A stretch of 49,317 nt of DNA from SZUA-430 sp041477875 (GTDB taxonomy: Bacteria > Pseudomonadota > Alphaproteobacteria > Micropepsales > Micropepsaceae), in the NCBI GenBank assembly GCA_041477875.1, contig JBGOVA010000006.1, forward strand, positions 1 to 49,317, given 5' to 3'. The notes beneath the pieces were generated by a model, which did no database searches, was not told where the DNA came from, and saw only the letters and a list, made by a program, of their open reading frames with translations. This document shows, one piece after another, positions 24,132 to 34,084 of the stretch (positions are counted from its first letter, which is position 1; the number at the start of each line of letters is the position of its first letter). The translations under genes were made by a program, and so were the position numbers.

Positions 24132-26329
24132 AGGTCGCGTATCGCCTCATCACCGCCCTCATCATGTCACTGTTTTCGGTGTCGCTTGCAGTTGCGGCCG
24201 GACATGCGCCGATTTTCGCGCAGCTTTCACCTCAGCGGGACGATCAACCGACAGCCGGCGGCGGCGGCGCAGGGCCCGACGGCGAGAAGAAGCAAGAGGT
24301 CCTGATCCGCGCCGACAAGATGACCTATGACGCAAACACGAGCGTCGTGACGGCGGAGGGCAACGTCGAGGTCACGTACGGTCCGCGCACACTTGTCGCC
24401 GACAAGCTCTCTTACGATCAAAAGACGCGCGTCGTGATCGCAGAAGGCAACGCCTCGATACGCGAAGCGAACGGCACGACGCTGTCGGGTAGCCGATTTG
24501 AGATCACCGACGACATGCGCGACGGGGTCATCGAAAGCCTCAACGTCATGATCGCTGGGCGCGGGCATCTGGCGGCCGCGCGCGCGACGCGAACGGACGG
24601 CAAGGTATTGACGCTGGAAAAAGCGGCGTACACCACGTGCAAGCCGTGCAAGAAAGATCCGACGAAGCCGCCGACGTGGCAGATCAAAGCGTTTCGCGTC
24701 ATCTACAATCAGGAAAAGGCGCGCGTCGAATACGAGGATGCGTTCTTCGAAATCTTCGGCGTGCCGGTCGCGTATATGCCGTACTTCTCGCACTCCGATC
24801 CGGAGGCGCCGCGCGCGTCCGGCTTCCTGGTGCCCGGCGTAGGGCACTCGACCGATCTCGGCTATTTCGTCGAGGTGCCGTATTACTTCGCGTTGGATCC
24901 GAGCTACGACCTGTTGCTGTCGCCGATGTATACGGAAAACGACGGGCCGCTGCTGAAAGGCGAATGGCGGCAGCGCACGGAGACCGGTTTGTACAACATC
25001 CAGGCCAGCGGGCGGTACGGGCAGCCGCGCGATCGCGACGGCCATGAGTTTGGCGACGATACGCTACAAGGTCACGTGTTCGGCCGCGGACGGTTTCAGA
25101 TCGACGACGTCTGGCGTTGGGGCTACGACGCACAGCTGACGTCCAACGACACCTATCTCAAGCGCTACGACATTTCGAACTTGGACCGGCTCGAAAACAA
25201 TCTCTTCATCGAAGGCATCGACGGGCGTTCATACGCATCGGTGAACGGCTGGTACTTCCAGGGCCTGCGCGAGACAGACGACCCGGGCACGACGCCGCTG
25301 GTGCTGCCGCTGATCGACGTCGAATACGTTCCGGACGAGACGGTGTTGGGCGGGCGCTTCTCGCTTGTCGGCAACGCGCTCTACCTGCACCGCGGCGAAG
25401 GTCAAGATACCGCGCGCGTGTCGTCGACTGCGTCGTGGAAGCTTCCGCTCACGACGACGGGCGGCCATCTGATCACGTTTTTCGCCAATCTGAGGGCCGA
25501 CGCCTATCACGTGACCGACACCGGCGTGAGCGGCAACGAGGACGAAACGATCGGTCGCGTCCTTCCGTGGGCGGGCGTGGAGTGGCGCTATCCGCTGGTG
25601 CGTACCGATTGGGGTTGGAAGCAAGTCATTGAACCGATCGTGCAAGTCATCGGGGCGCCTTATGGCGGCAACCCCGACGAGATCCCCAACGAAGACAGCG
25701 CAAGCTTCGAGTTCGACGAGACGAACTTGTTTTCGTTCAACAAGTTCCCGGGGCTTGATCGCTGGGAAACCGGGCCGCGCGTCAACGCCGGCATGCGCGC
25801 CGCGGCTTATTTCGACGAAGGGTTCGTCGAGGCGATCTTGGGCGAGAGCTATCGCTTCCATGAGGACGACGCTTTCACCGAGCAGTCGGGCTTGCGCAAC
25901 CAGCAGTCCGACTACGTGGGTCGCGTGACTGTCCAACCGGACGGCAACATCCGCATCGTCAACCGCTTCCGCATCGACCAATCGGCCTTCCGGTTCGAGC
26001 GCAACGAGGTCTATGCCGAGGCGTTCGACAAGGACTTCTACTCGTTCAAGGCGGGCTATATTTTGCTCGAGCCCGACCCGCTGATCCCGCTACAGCGCGA
26101 GGAAGTCAATCTCGCAGGCAGTATTCGGGCGATCGAGAACATCTGGCTCAGAGCCTCGGGCCGTAAGGACTTGGCCGACGATCAGATGATCGAGAGCAAG
26201 TTCGGGATTTCCTACGAAGACGACTGCGCCGAGTTCGGCATCGACTTCCGCCGCCGGTTCACGCGCGACCGCGATATCGAGCCCGCCAGCTCGTTCTTGT
26301 TCACGTTCCGGCTGAAGGGCGTGAACTAG
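24128..26329 (+). CDS. lptD: LPS-assembly outer-membrane protein LptD
   Basis: LptD inserts LPS into the outer leaflet of the outer membrane. The 733-residue protein has a signal peptide (MKVAYRLITALIMSLFSVSL, cleaved near residue 26), a Gln/Gly-rich linker, an N-terminal OstA/LptA-like jelly-roll (about 55-190: LIRADKMTYDANTSVVTAEG, TLVADKLSYDQKTRVVIAEG), the TTCKPCKKDP cysteine pair, and a C-terminal beta-barrel of about 500 residues. The late DDCAEFGIDFRRRF segment holds the conserved C-terminal cysteine for disulfide bonding. The AGGAGG site lies four bases before the ATG, inside lptG. Having lptD in an operon with lptF-lptG and surA is typical of alphaproteobacteria. Confidence 0.96.
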   Translation: MKVAYRLITALIMSLFSVSLAVAAGHAPIFAQLSPQRDDQPTAGGGGAGPDGEKKQEVLIRADKMTYDANTSVVTAEGNVEVTYGPRTLVADKLSYDQKTRVVIAEGNASIREANGTTLSGSRFEITDDMRDGVIESLNVMIAGRGHLAAARATRTDGKVLTLEKAAYTTCKPCKKDPTKPPTWQIKAFRVIYNQEKARVEYEDAFFEIFGVPVAYMPYFSHSDPEAPRASGFLVPGVGHSTDLGYFVEVPYYFALDPSYDLLLSPMYTENDGPLLKGEWRQRTETGLYNIQASGRYGQPRDRDGHEFGDDTLQGHVFGRGRFQIDDVWRWGYDAQLTSNDTYLKRYDISNLDRLENNLFIEGIDGRSYASVNGWYFQGLRETDDPGTTPLVLPLIDVEYVPDETVLGGRFSLVGNALYLHRGEGQDTARVSSTASWKLPLTTTGGHLITFFANLRADAYHVTDTGVSGNEDETIGRVLPWAGVEWRYPLVRTDWGWKQVIEPIVQVIGAPYGGNPDEIPNEDSASFEFDETNLFSFNKFPGLDRWETGPRVNAGMRAAAYFDEGFVEAILGESYRFHEDDAFTEQSGLRNQQSDYVGRVTVQPDGNIRIVNRFRIDQSAFRFERNEVYAEAFDKDFYSFKAGYILLEPDPLIPLQREEVNLAGSIRAIENIWLRASGRKDLADDQMIESKFGISYEDDCAEFGIDFRRRFTRDRDIEPASSFLFTFRLKGVN

Positions 26330-26495
26330 GCCTCGCAGGGGCGGCCGATTGAGGCCGAAACCGGGCGTTTCTTCCCAGCGCAGCGCCATTGATCGCAGAC
26401 GGGAAGTGGTTATTCTCCCGGGCGTTGCAGCGGTCGGGGCCCTGAGTCCAGGTTTGGCCGCACTGTCCAGTCACCTTTCGTTGTCGGATACTGCG

Positions 26496-27887
26496 ATGCT
26501 CTCTCATCGGTCGGTTTCGTTTCATCGCTCTATCAAGGCCTTGGCGCTCTGCGTTGCCGCGGTTCTGGCCGTTTCCGCAAACCACACCATTGCCGCGGGC
26601 GCCACGAAAGAGCCCACGACGATGCGCGCGGCGGCGGTCGTCAACGACATCATCATTTCGACCTACGACCTCGACCAGCGAATCAAGCTCGTCATGGTGA
26701 CGTCGGGCGCCCAAGCGGGGGCCGACGTCGAGAAGCGGTTGCGCCCGCAAGTGCTGCGCCAACTCATCGACGAAATGCTGCAGCTCCAGGAAGCGCAGAA
26801 ATACAACGTCAAAATCGCGCAGGAAGACCTCGACAAGAACTTCAAGCGCATCGCGCAGCAGAACAATATTTCCGTCGATCAGATCAACAAGATGCTCGAC
26901 GAAAACGGCATCTCGCGCTCGACGCTGCTCAACCAGATGAAGGCCGATTTGGCGTGGCAGAAGCTGGTGCAACAACGGCTGGCGCCGCGCGTGACGGTGT
27001 CGGACGACGAGGTGGACGCCGCGTTCCTGCGGATGAAGGAAACGTCGCAAAGCACGCAGTATTTGGTGTCGGAAATCTTCCTCGCGGTCGACGTGCCGGA
27101 GGCCGAGGAGCAAGTTAAGCAAAATATCCAGAGCATTCTGGGGCAGCTCAAACAAGGCGCGACGTTCTCGGCGATCGCGCGCCAGTTCAGCCAGTCTTCC
27201 TCAGCGAGCGGCGGCGGCGACATCGGCTGGGTGTCGGATGGCGACTTGCCGGCGCCGGTCGGGGCGGCCGTAAAAACGCTCGCGCCCGGGGCGATATCGG
27301 AGCCGATCCGCGCGGCCGGCGGCTATTACGTCATCGGGCTTCGCGAGAAGAAACTCAAGGCGGGCTCCGCCGTTCAACCGCTAGCGGCGCCGAAACCCCA
27401 AGTGGCGAAGAAGATGCAGTCGGCCGTCACGCTCGGGCGCATCGCGATTGCGTTGTCGTCGGGCGCGTCGAAGGCGAAGCAGGAACAAGTGCGTGAGGTC
27501 TCGATCGAAATCTACCGGTCGGTGAACGGTTGTTCCGGCGCCGGCGCAATCGCGAAGTCGCACGGCGCCACGTTCGACATGATCGGCCAGATGAGCGTCA
27601 AGGACGTCGCGCCGCAGTTCCGCAAGATCCTCGAACAAACGCCCAACGGCCGGTCGACGCCGCCGTTGCGCGGCGCCACGGGCGTGGAGATGTTCGTGAT
27701 TTGCGCCGGCGGCATGGAGCCCGCCGTGCAGGTCGGCGGCGGTGGGCCGGGCGCCGTGACCGCGGCCACGGACGTCACCAAGGAAGAAGTCGAGAACCGG
27801 CTCTACAATCAAGAACTGTCGATGCTGGCGCGGCGCTATCTTCGCGATTTGCGGCGCGACGCCACGATCGAAATGCGGGACAACTAG
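26496..27887 (+). CDS. surA: Periplasmic chaperone/peptidyl-prolyl isomerase SurA
   Basis: SurA escorts unfolded outer-membrane proteins, including LptD, through the periplasm. The 463-residue protein begins with a signal peptide (SIKALALCVAAVLAVSANHT). The N-terminal chaperone domain follows (AAVVNDIIISTYDLDQRIKL, residues about 44-63, to about 190), then one parvulin-type PpiC domain (about 200-310) with VSEIFLAVDVPEAEEQVKQN, FSQSSSASGGGDIGWVSDGD and GYYVIGLREKK. A second, divergent C-terminal part includes NGRSTPPLRGATGVEMFVIC. I chose the ATG at 26496 because it starts at the signal peptide; an upstream in-frame ATG at 26349 would add 49 unlikely residues. It precedes pdxA by 6 bp. Confidence 0.93.
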   Translation: MLSHRSVSFHRSIKALALCVAAVLAVSANHTIAAGATKEPTTMRAAAVVNDIIISTYDLDQRIKLVMVTSGAQAGADVEKRLRPQVLRQLIDEMLQLQEAQKYNVKIAQEDLDKNFKRIAQQNNISVDQINKMLDENGISRSTLLNQMKADLAWQKLVQQRLAPRVTVSDDEVDAAFLRMKETSQSTQYLVSEIFLAVDVPEAEEQVKQNIQSILGQLKQGATFSAIARQFSQSSSASGGGDIGWVSDGDLPAPVGAAVKTLAPGAISEPIRAAGGYYVIGLREKKLKAGSAVQPLAAPKPQVAKKMQSAVTLGRIAIALSSGASKAKQEQVREVSIEIYRSVNGCSGAGAIAKSHGATFDMIGQMSVKDVAPQFRKILEQTPNGRSTPPLRGATGVEMFVICAGGMEPAVQVGGGGPGAVTAATDVTKEEVENRLYNQELSMLARRYLRDLRRDATIEMRDN

Positions 27888-27893
27888 GGGCGC

Positions 27894-28904
27894 ATGGCGA
27901 CGGGGCCCAGGCCTCTTGCACTCACCATGGGCGAGCCCGCCGGCATCGCGGGCGAGATCACAATCAAAGCCTGGCACGCGCCCGACGGGCGGCCTGTTCC
28001 CGCGTTTGGCGTGCTCGGCGATGCGGATTGGCTGCGCGGCGAAGCGCATCGCATCAAGAGCCACTCGCACGTCATCGAAGTCGCCTCGATGGAAGAGGCG
28101 GGCGCGCGCTTCCATGAAGGCGTGCCGGTTTTGTCGCGCCCTCTGAAAACCAAAGCGACGCCGGGCAAGCCGGAAAGCGGCAACGCGGCCGAGGTCGTGG
28201 GCGCCATCGAGCAGGCCGTCGCGCTTGCACGCGGCGGCGAGGCGTCGGGCGTGGTCACGAACCCAATCCACAAGGCCACGCTCTACAAGGGCGGTTTCAA
28301 GTTTCCGGGGCACACGTAGTATCTGGCCTCGCTGTGCGGCGTGGCGGCGCCGGTGATGATGCTGGTCATCGACGGTTTGCGCGTCGTGCCCGTGACCGTG
28401 CATCTGTCGCTTGCCAAGGCGGTCGAGACGCTTTCCAGCGGCGCGATCGTCGGCACGGCTTGGACGGCGCACGAGGCGCTGATCCGCGACTTCGGCATCG
28501 CCAAGCCGCGCCTTGCGATCGCCGCGCTCAATCCGCATGCGGGCGAAGACGGGGCCATGGGGAGTGAGGAAAAGGCGATCATCGCGCCGGCCGTCGCGCA
28601 ATTGAAGGCGCAAGGCGTCGACGCCGTGGGCCCCCTGCCCGCCGACACGCTGTTTCATGCGGGCGCGCGGGTCCGATACGACGTAGCGATCTGCATGTAT
28701 CACGACCAGGCCTTGATCCCGCTCAAGACTTTGGACTTCGCAGGCGGCGTCAACGTCACGCTGGGCCTTCCGATCGTGCGCACGTCGCCCGATCACGGCA
28801 CCGCCCTCGACATTGCGGGGCAAGACCGCGCGGATCCGAGCAGCCTTCTCGCCGCATTGCGGCTTGCCGAGCGCATGGCGGCGCAGCGCGCGCTGCACTC
28901 ATGA
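27894..28904 (+). pseudogene. pdxA: 4-hydroxythreonine-4-phosphate dehydrogenase, interrupted by one in-frame TAG
   Basis: PdxA oxidises 4-phosphohydroxy-threonine in pyridoxal phosphate synthesis. The frame starts at ATG 27894 (PRPLALTMGEPAGIAGEITI), runs to codon 141, meets TAG at 28317-28319, and continues in the same frame to 28904 for 336 codons in total, near the normal length. The stop falls exactly in the motif PGHTE: the sequence reads PGHT-stop-YLASLCG, so one G-to-T change of GAG explains it. The His of GHT is a known metal ligand; the other two ligand regions (AHEAL and MYHDQAL) are after the stop, so the 141-residue product would be inactive. The rest is conserved (LNPHAGEDGAMGSEE, GPLPADTLFHAG, TSPDHGTALDIAG), so the change is recent, a sequencing error, or suppressed. 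It overlaps rsmA by 4 bp. Confidence 0.88.
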
Positions 28905-29751
28905 GTTCAGGCGACGGGCTTCCGCCGCTGCGCGATGTGATTGCGGAGCTCGGCCTCAGCGCGCGGCGATCGCTTGGGCAGAACTTCCTCCTTGACCTCA
29001 ATTTGACGCGGCGTATCGCGCGCGAGGCGGGGCCCTTGAACGGGCGCACCGTCGTCGAAGTGGGCCCGGGTCCAGGCGGACTGACGCGCGCGTTGCTCGC
29101 CGAAGGTGCGGCGCGTGTGATCGCGATCGAGCGCGATCAGCGCTGTCTGCCGGCGCTCGAACAGATCGCCCTCGCCTATCCCGGGCGCTTGTCCATCGTC
29201 GTCGCCGACGCGCTGGCGGTCGATGAAACGGGCCTGGCGCCCCGCGATGCGCGAGCCGTCGTCGTCGCCAACCTGCCCTACAATGTCGCGACGCCTTTGC
29301 TCGTGAAGTGGCTCACGGCGGATGCGTGGCCGCCCTGGTACGAGAGCTTGACCTTGATGTTCCAGCGCGAGGTCGCCGAGCGGATCGTCGCGGCGCCGGG
29401 CGGCCATGCCTACGGCCGGTTGTCGGTCATCAGCCAATGGCGGACCGCGCCGAAAATCCTGTTCGACGTCCATCGCAGCGCATTCACGCCGGCGCCCAAG
29501 GTGACGTCGAGCGTGGTGCGGTTCGAGGTGCTGGCGAAGCCGCGCGGCGAAGCCTCGCCGCGCATGATCGAGCGCGTGACGGCCGCCGCCTTCGGCCAGC
29601 GCCGCAAGATGCTGCGCTCGAGCCTGAAGACCCTCGGGCCGGCGAGCGACGCGTTGATCGCGGCGGCGGGGCTTGATCCCACCGCGCGCGCCGAGGAGAT
29701 TCCGGTCGAAGGGTTTGCCGCGCTGGCGCGGGCGTTCGCGCGGCGCGGCGT

Positions 29752-29755
<4 letters not shown>
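28901..29755 (+). CDS. rsmA: 16S rRNA dimethyladenosine transferase
   Basis: RsmA (KsgA) dimethylates two adjacent adenosines near the 3' end of 16S rRNA late in 30S assembly. The 284 residues include SLGQNFLLDLNLTRRI (24-39), the SAM-binding VVEVGPGPGGLTRALLAEGA (51-70), and the catalytic NLPY at 124-127, then LMFQREVAERIVAAPGGHAY and FTPAPKVTSSVVRFE. The C-terminal helical domain is complete. It follows pdxA with an ATGA overlap, a pairing conserved widely. Its TAG stop and the convergent gmk stop share one CTAG palindrome, so the transcripts overlap at their ends with no terminator space. Confidence 0.97.
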
Positions 29756-30383
<628 letters not shown>

Positions 30384-30387
<4 letters not shown>

Positions 30388-31286
30388 TCGATGTTTTGGA
30401 CCTGTTCGCGCAGCTGATCGATGGTGGCCTTCAGCTCAAGCCCGATGCGCGTCAGCTGGATGTCGGACGATTTCGAACACAGCGTGTTGGCTTCGCGATT
30501 GAGCTCCTGCGCCAGGAAGTCGAGGCGGCGGCCTTGCGACCCACCGGCGGAAAACATCGAGCGCGCCTGCGTCAAATGCGATTTCAGGCGGTCGATCTCT
30601 TCGCGCACGTCGGCCTTGACGAGCAGCAACGCGAGTTCCTGCGCGAGGCGCTCCTCGGATAGGCCCGTGCGCGTCTTGAGGACTTCGTCGACGGATTCCT
30701 TCAGGCGCGCGCGCAATTGTTCGGGCTGCGTTTCGGCCAATCCCTCCGCGTCCTTGACCAGACTTTCCATTTTTTCGGTGTGATGGCGGAGAACGGCGTC
30801 GAGTCTGGTGCCCTCTTCGCGCCGCGCGTCGGCGAGCGCATCGAAGGCTTGCGCCAAGGTGCCCAAGACGGCCGCATCGCGCGCGGCGAGTTCGGCTTCC
30901 GAAAGTTCGGGGGCCTGCGCCTCGATCACGCCGCGCAGCGCCAAGATGCCGTCGAGGCGCGGCGGCTCCGCGGCGATGGAGCCTTCCAACGACTTCAACG
31001 CGGCGAGGACTTGCTGCAACGCGTCCTTGTTGACGCGAATGGCGCCGCGCGCCGGGTCGGCGTCAAGCGTGAGCGATGCCGTGATCCCGCCGCGGGTGAA
31101 CCGCTCGTTCGCAAGCATGCGGGCCGGTCGCTCAAGCGCTTCGAAACTCTCAGGCACCCGCACCCGCACGTCGAGGCCGCGGGCGTTCACGCTGCGGGTT
31201 TCCCAGTGCCAGCGCCATGCCCCTTGTGAACCTTGCGCGCGCGCAAAGCCCGTCATGCTGGAGATGGATGGCGATCCTTTGCGCAT
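30384..31286 (-). CDS. yicC: YicC family protein (probable endoribonuclease)
   Basis: A YicC-family protein of about 300 residues. Members have been reported as RNA endonucleases in enterics; the role in alphaproteobacteria is not settled. Visible blocks are SSMTGFARAQGSQGAWRWHW near the start, WETRSVNARGLDVRVRVPES, the DUF1732 region near the end (ADVREEIDRLKSHLTQARSM) and LDFLAQELNREANTLCSKSS followed by the helical tail. The start is uncertain: ATG codons at 31301, 31286 and 31256 and a TTG at 31337 overlapping the mltG stop are all in frame, none with a clear ribosome site; I chose 31286 because the family usually has a few residues before SMTGFAR. The order mltG-yicC-gmk is common in alphaproteobacteria. 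Confidence 0.9.
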
Positions 31287-31333
31287 GTCGGGGCGACTCA
31301 TCGGACGAACTTTAGGCTTGGCGGCCCACTCGC

Positions 31334-32344
31334 TCAACGCGGGACATTGGCCGCGGTTGCACGCTGGCGCTCGATTTCACGCCATTTCTGGACATTCTTT
31401 TCGTGCTCCGCAACGGTGGCAGCGAACGCATGCCCGCCGGTGCCGTCCGCGACGAAGAACAAGTCCTCGGTTTGCGCGGGGTTCAGGACGGCGGCGAGCG
31501 ATGCCTTGCCGGGATTGGCAATCGGTGTCGGCGGCAGGCCCGTGATCACGTAGGTGTTGTAGGGCGTCGCCTTGTCCAACTCGCTCTGGCGGATGCCGCG
31601 GCCGAGGGGAACGCCCTTGGTCAGGCCATAGATGATCGTGGGGTCGGACTGGAGCTTCATGCCCTTGCGCAGCCGGTTCACGAAAACCGCCGCCACGCGC
31701 GGGCGCTCTTGGGCCACGCCCGTCTCCTTCTCGACGATCGAGGCCAGGGTGACGGCTTCGTTCTTGGTCGCAAACGGAAGATTCGGTGCGCGGGCCGCCC
31801 ACAATTCATCGAGCACGCGGGCGTGGTCGTCGCGCATCCTCTTCAACAAGGCGGCGCGCGTGGTGCCGCGGTCGAAGATGTAAGTTTCGGGCAGAAGCGA
31901 TCCTTCGGGCGGTATCTCCGTCACTTCGCCCACAAGGACCGGGTCGTTGCGCACGAGGTCGACGATCATCGCGCTCGTCAGGCCCTCCGGCAACGTCACC
32001 TTGTGAACGATCGATTTGCCTTCGACCAAAATCGCCATGATTTGCGCGGGCGAAGCGCGCGAAGGGATCGCATATTCGCCCGCCTTCAGTGCTGCGGCCT
32101 TGCGGTTGACCATCACGCCGGCGCGGAAGATCAGACCGTCGCGAACGACGCCTTGCTTCTCCAGAATCGCGGCGACTTGGTTGAGCCCCGTTCCCATAGG
32201 CAGAGCGACGACGGTTTCGGGCGCGCCTTCCGCCGCGGCGGGTCCCGGCGCGTCGAACTCGTGCAGCACGTACCAACAGCCGAGCGCGCCGACGGCGACG
32301 GCGAGAAAGATGAGCACGACGAACGCGCGTAGAAGAGTCCGCAA
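31334..32344 (-). CDS. mltG: Endolytic murein transglycosylase MltG
   Basis: MltG cuts growing peptidoglycan strands at the inner membrane and so sets their length. The 336-residue protein has one N-terminal membrane anchor (LLRAFVVLIFLAVAVGALGC, residues 4-23), a LysM-like region (about 45-110) and the YceG catalytic domain with the catalytic Glu205 in ASIVEKETG, followed by FVNRLRKGMKLQSDPTIIYG and PYNTYVITGLPPTPIANPGK. Its TGA lies at the edge of the yicC reading frame. It follows fabF by 46 bp, the standard place for mltG in this class. Confidence 0.96.
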   Translation of the reverse strand: MRTLLRAFVVLIFLAVAVGALGCWYVLHEFDAPGPAAAEGAPETVVALPMGTGLNQVAAILEKQGVVRDGLIFRAGVMVNRKAAALKAGEYAIPSRASPAQIMAILVEGKSIVHKVTLPEGLTSAMIVDLVRNDPVLVGEVTEIPPEGSLLPETYIFDRGTTRAALLKRMRDDHARVLDELWAARAPNLPFATKNEAVTLASIVEKETGVAQERPRVAAVFVNRLRKGMKLQSDPTIIYGLTKGVPLGRGIRQSELDKATPYNTYVITGLPPTPIANPGKASLAAVLNPAQTEDLFFVADGTGGHAFAATVAEHEKNVQKWREIERQRATAANVPR

Positions 32345-32390
32345 AAGCTAGAGCTCCGCGAGAGGGGTGATTGCCAGTCCGAAATTTTAA

Positions 32391-33662
32391 CTATTGCGGC
32401 GCGCCGGTCAAAACCAGACTCGCATTCGTGCCGCCGAATCCAAAGGAATTCGACAGCGCCGCACGAATATTTCGCTTTTTCGCCTTGTGCGGCACCAGAT
32501 CGATTTTGGTTTCAACCGAGGGATTATCGAGATTCAACGTGGGCGGGCAGATTTGGTCCCGCATGGCGAGAATGCAGAAAATCGCCTCGACTGCGCCGGC
32601 GGCGCCCAGCAAATGGCCGATCGAGGACTTTGTCGACGACATCGACATCTGCCCGGCTGCGTTGCCGAACAGGCGTTCGACGGCGCCCAGTTCGATCTCG
32701 TCGCCGACCGGCGTCGACGTGCCGTGGGCATTCACGTAGTCGATGTCGGACGGCATCATGCCGGCGCGCTTCAGCGCCATTTGCATCGAGCGGAAGCCGC
32801 CGTCGCCGTCTTCGGCGGGCGAGGTGATGTGGTAGGCGTCGCCGGACAGGCCGTAGCCCTTCACCTCGGCGTAGATTTTCGCGCCGCGGCGTTTGGCATG
32901 TTCGAGTTCCTCGAGGATCACGACGCCCGCACCCTCGCCCATCACGAAGCCGTCGCGGTCCCTGTCGTAAGGGCGCGAGGCGCGGTGTGGCTCGTCGTTG
33001 AAGCCTGTCGAGAGCGCGCGGCACGCGGCGAAGCCCGCAATGCCGAGGCGCGAAATCGCGGCCTCCGTGCCGCCGGCCATCATGACGTCGGCGTCGTCGA
33101 GCATGATCATGCGCGCGGCGTCGCCGATGGCGTGGGCGCCGGTCGAGCACGCGGTGACGACGGCGTGGTTCGGGCCCTTTAGACCGAAACGGATCGACGC
33201 CTGCCCCGAGGCAAGGTTGATCAAGCGGCCCGTGATGAAGAACGGGCTGATCTTGCGCGGGCCCTTCTCGTGCAGCGTGACGGCCGCGTCGGCGATGCCC
33301 GGCAGGCCGCCGATGCCCGAGCCGATCAGGACGCCGGCGCGGCATTTCTTTTCCTCGGTGTCGAGGACGAGCTTGGAATCCGTGAACGCCTGCTGGGCGG
33401 CGGTGAGCGCGAAGATGATGAAGTCGTCGACGCGGCGCTGTTCCTTGGAATCGACCCACTGGTCGACGTTGAAGGTGGCATCACTGCCGTCTCCACGGGG
33501 AACGTTCGCCGCGATTTGGGCGGGCATATCGTCGACCTTGAAGGTCGTGATACGGCGTGCGCCGGACTTGCCTTCAAGGATACGCGACCACGTCTCCTCG
33601 ACGCCGCACGCCAGCGGCGTAACCATGCCCAAACCCGTGACGACGACCCGGCGCGTGCTCAT
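32391..33662 (-). CDS. fabF: Beta-ketoacyl-ACP synthase II
   Basis: FabF condenses malonyl-ACP with a growing acyl-ACP in fatty acid elongation. The 423-residue protein shows the thiolase-fold triad in order: Cys172 in VVTACSTGAHA, His313 in VNAHGTSTPVGD and His350 in KSSIGHLLGAAGA, with Lys345 just before. RRVVVTGLGMVTPLACGVEE is the usual start, and the end has NSFGFGGTNASLVL. It follows acpP by 43 bp, as in most proteobacteria, so carrier and synthase are made together. Confidence 0.97.
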   Translation of the reverse strand: MSTRRVVVTGLGMVTPLACGVEETWSRILEGKSGARRITTFKVDDMPAQIAANVPRGDGSDATFNVDQWVDSKEQRRVDDFIIFALTAAQQAFTDSKLVLDTEEKKCRAGVLIGSGIGGLPGIADAAVTLHEKGPRKISPFFITGRLINLASGQASIRFGLKGPNHAVVTACSTGAHAIGDAARMIMLDDADVMMAGGTEAAISRLGIAGFAACRALSTGFNDEPHRASRPYDRDRDGFVMGEGAGVVILEELEHAKRRGAKIYAEVKGYGLSGDAYHITSPAEDGDGGFRSMQMALKRAGMMPSDIDYVNAHGTSTPVGDEIELGAVERLFGNAAGQMSMSSTKSSIGHLLGAAGAVEAIFCILAMRDQICPPTLNLDNPSVETKIDLVPHKAKKRNIRAALSNSFGFGGTNASLVLTGAPQ

Positions 33663-33705
33663 GTGTGCTCAAACGAGCTGGAGAGCGGTTGCGAGGTGAG
33701 AGCTC

Positions 33706-33942
33706 TCAAGCGGCTTTCTCTTTGATGAACTTGATCGCGTCGCCGACCGTCACGATCGACTCGGCGGCGTCGTCGGGAATCTCGACGTTGAATTCCTCTT
33801 CGAACGCCATGACGAGTTCGACCGTATCCAAGCTGTCCGCACCAAGATCGTCGATGAAGCTTGCGTTTTCGGTGACTTTTTCCGCTTCAACATTCAGGTG
33901 TTCAACAACGATCTTTTTGACGCGGTCGGCGACATCGCTCAT
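33706..33942 (-). CDS. acpP: Acyl carrier protein
   Basis: ACP carries acyl chains on a 4'-phosphopantetheine arm. The 78-residue acidic protein has the attachment Ser37 in DDLGADSLDTVELVMAFEEE, and the start MSDVADRVKKIVVEHLNVEA is standard. I chose the ATG at 33942, with an AAAGGACG ribosome site a few bases upstream; the open frame extends further upstream but into non-ACP sequence. The 142-bp gap before it (to fabG) is the largest in the fab series and may hold an extra acpP promoter, which would fit the high need for ACP. Confidence 0.97.
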   Translation of the reverse strand: MSDVADRVKKIVVEHLNVEAEKVTENASFIDDLGADSLDTVELVMAFEEEFNVEIPDDAAESIVTVGDAIKFIKEKAA

Positions 33943-34084
33943 TTTTTCGTCCTTTGAAGAAAGTGAGGCCCATTTGGATGCCCAACAGGCCTTATCATGA
34001 GAATCCGGCCTTCCGGGAAATTGTGCGGTTGGTAACATACCTCCACCAAGCTTGCCAACTGCCGGGCGAAGAGGGTTAAGCCCT

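Noticed and set aside
27381..28898. A 505-codon minus-strand frame crossing the pdxA interruption
   Set aside because: I considered whether this might be the real gene and pdxA the shadow. The plus strand has PdxA motifs on both sides of the stop, while the minus frame has none.
28341..28904. The second half of pdxA as an independent gene starting at an internal GTG
   Set aside because: There is no ribosome site before the GTG, the frame is the same as the first half, and the product would be a headless PdxA. One interrupted gene is the simpler reading.
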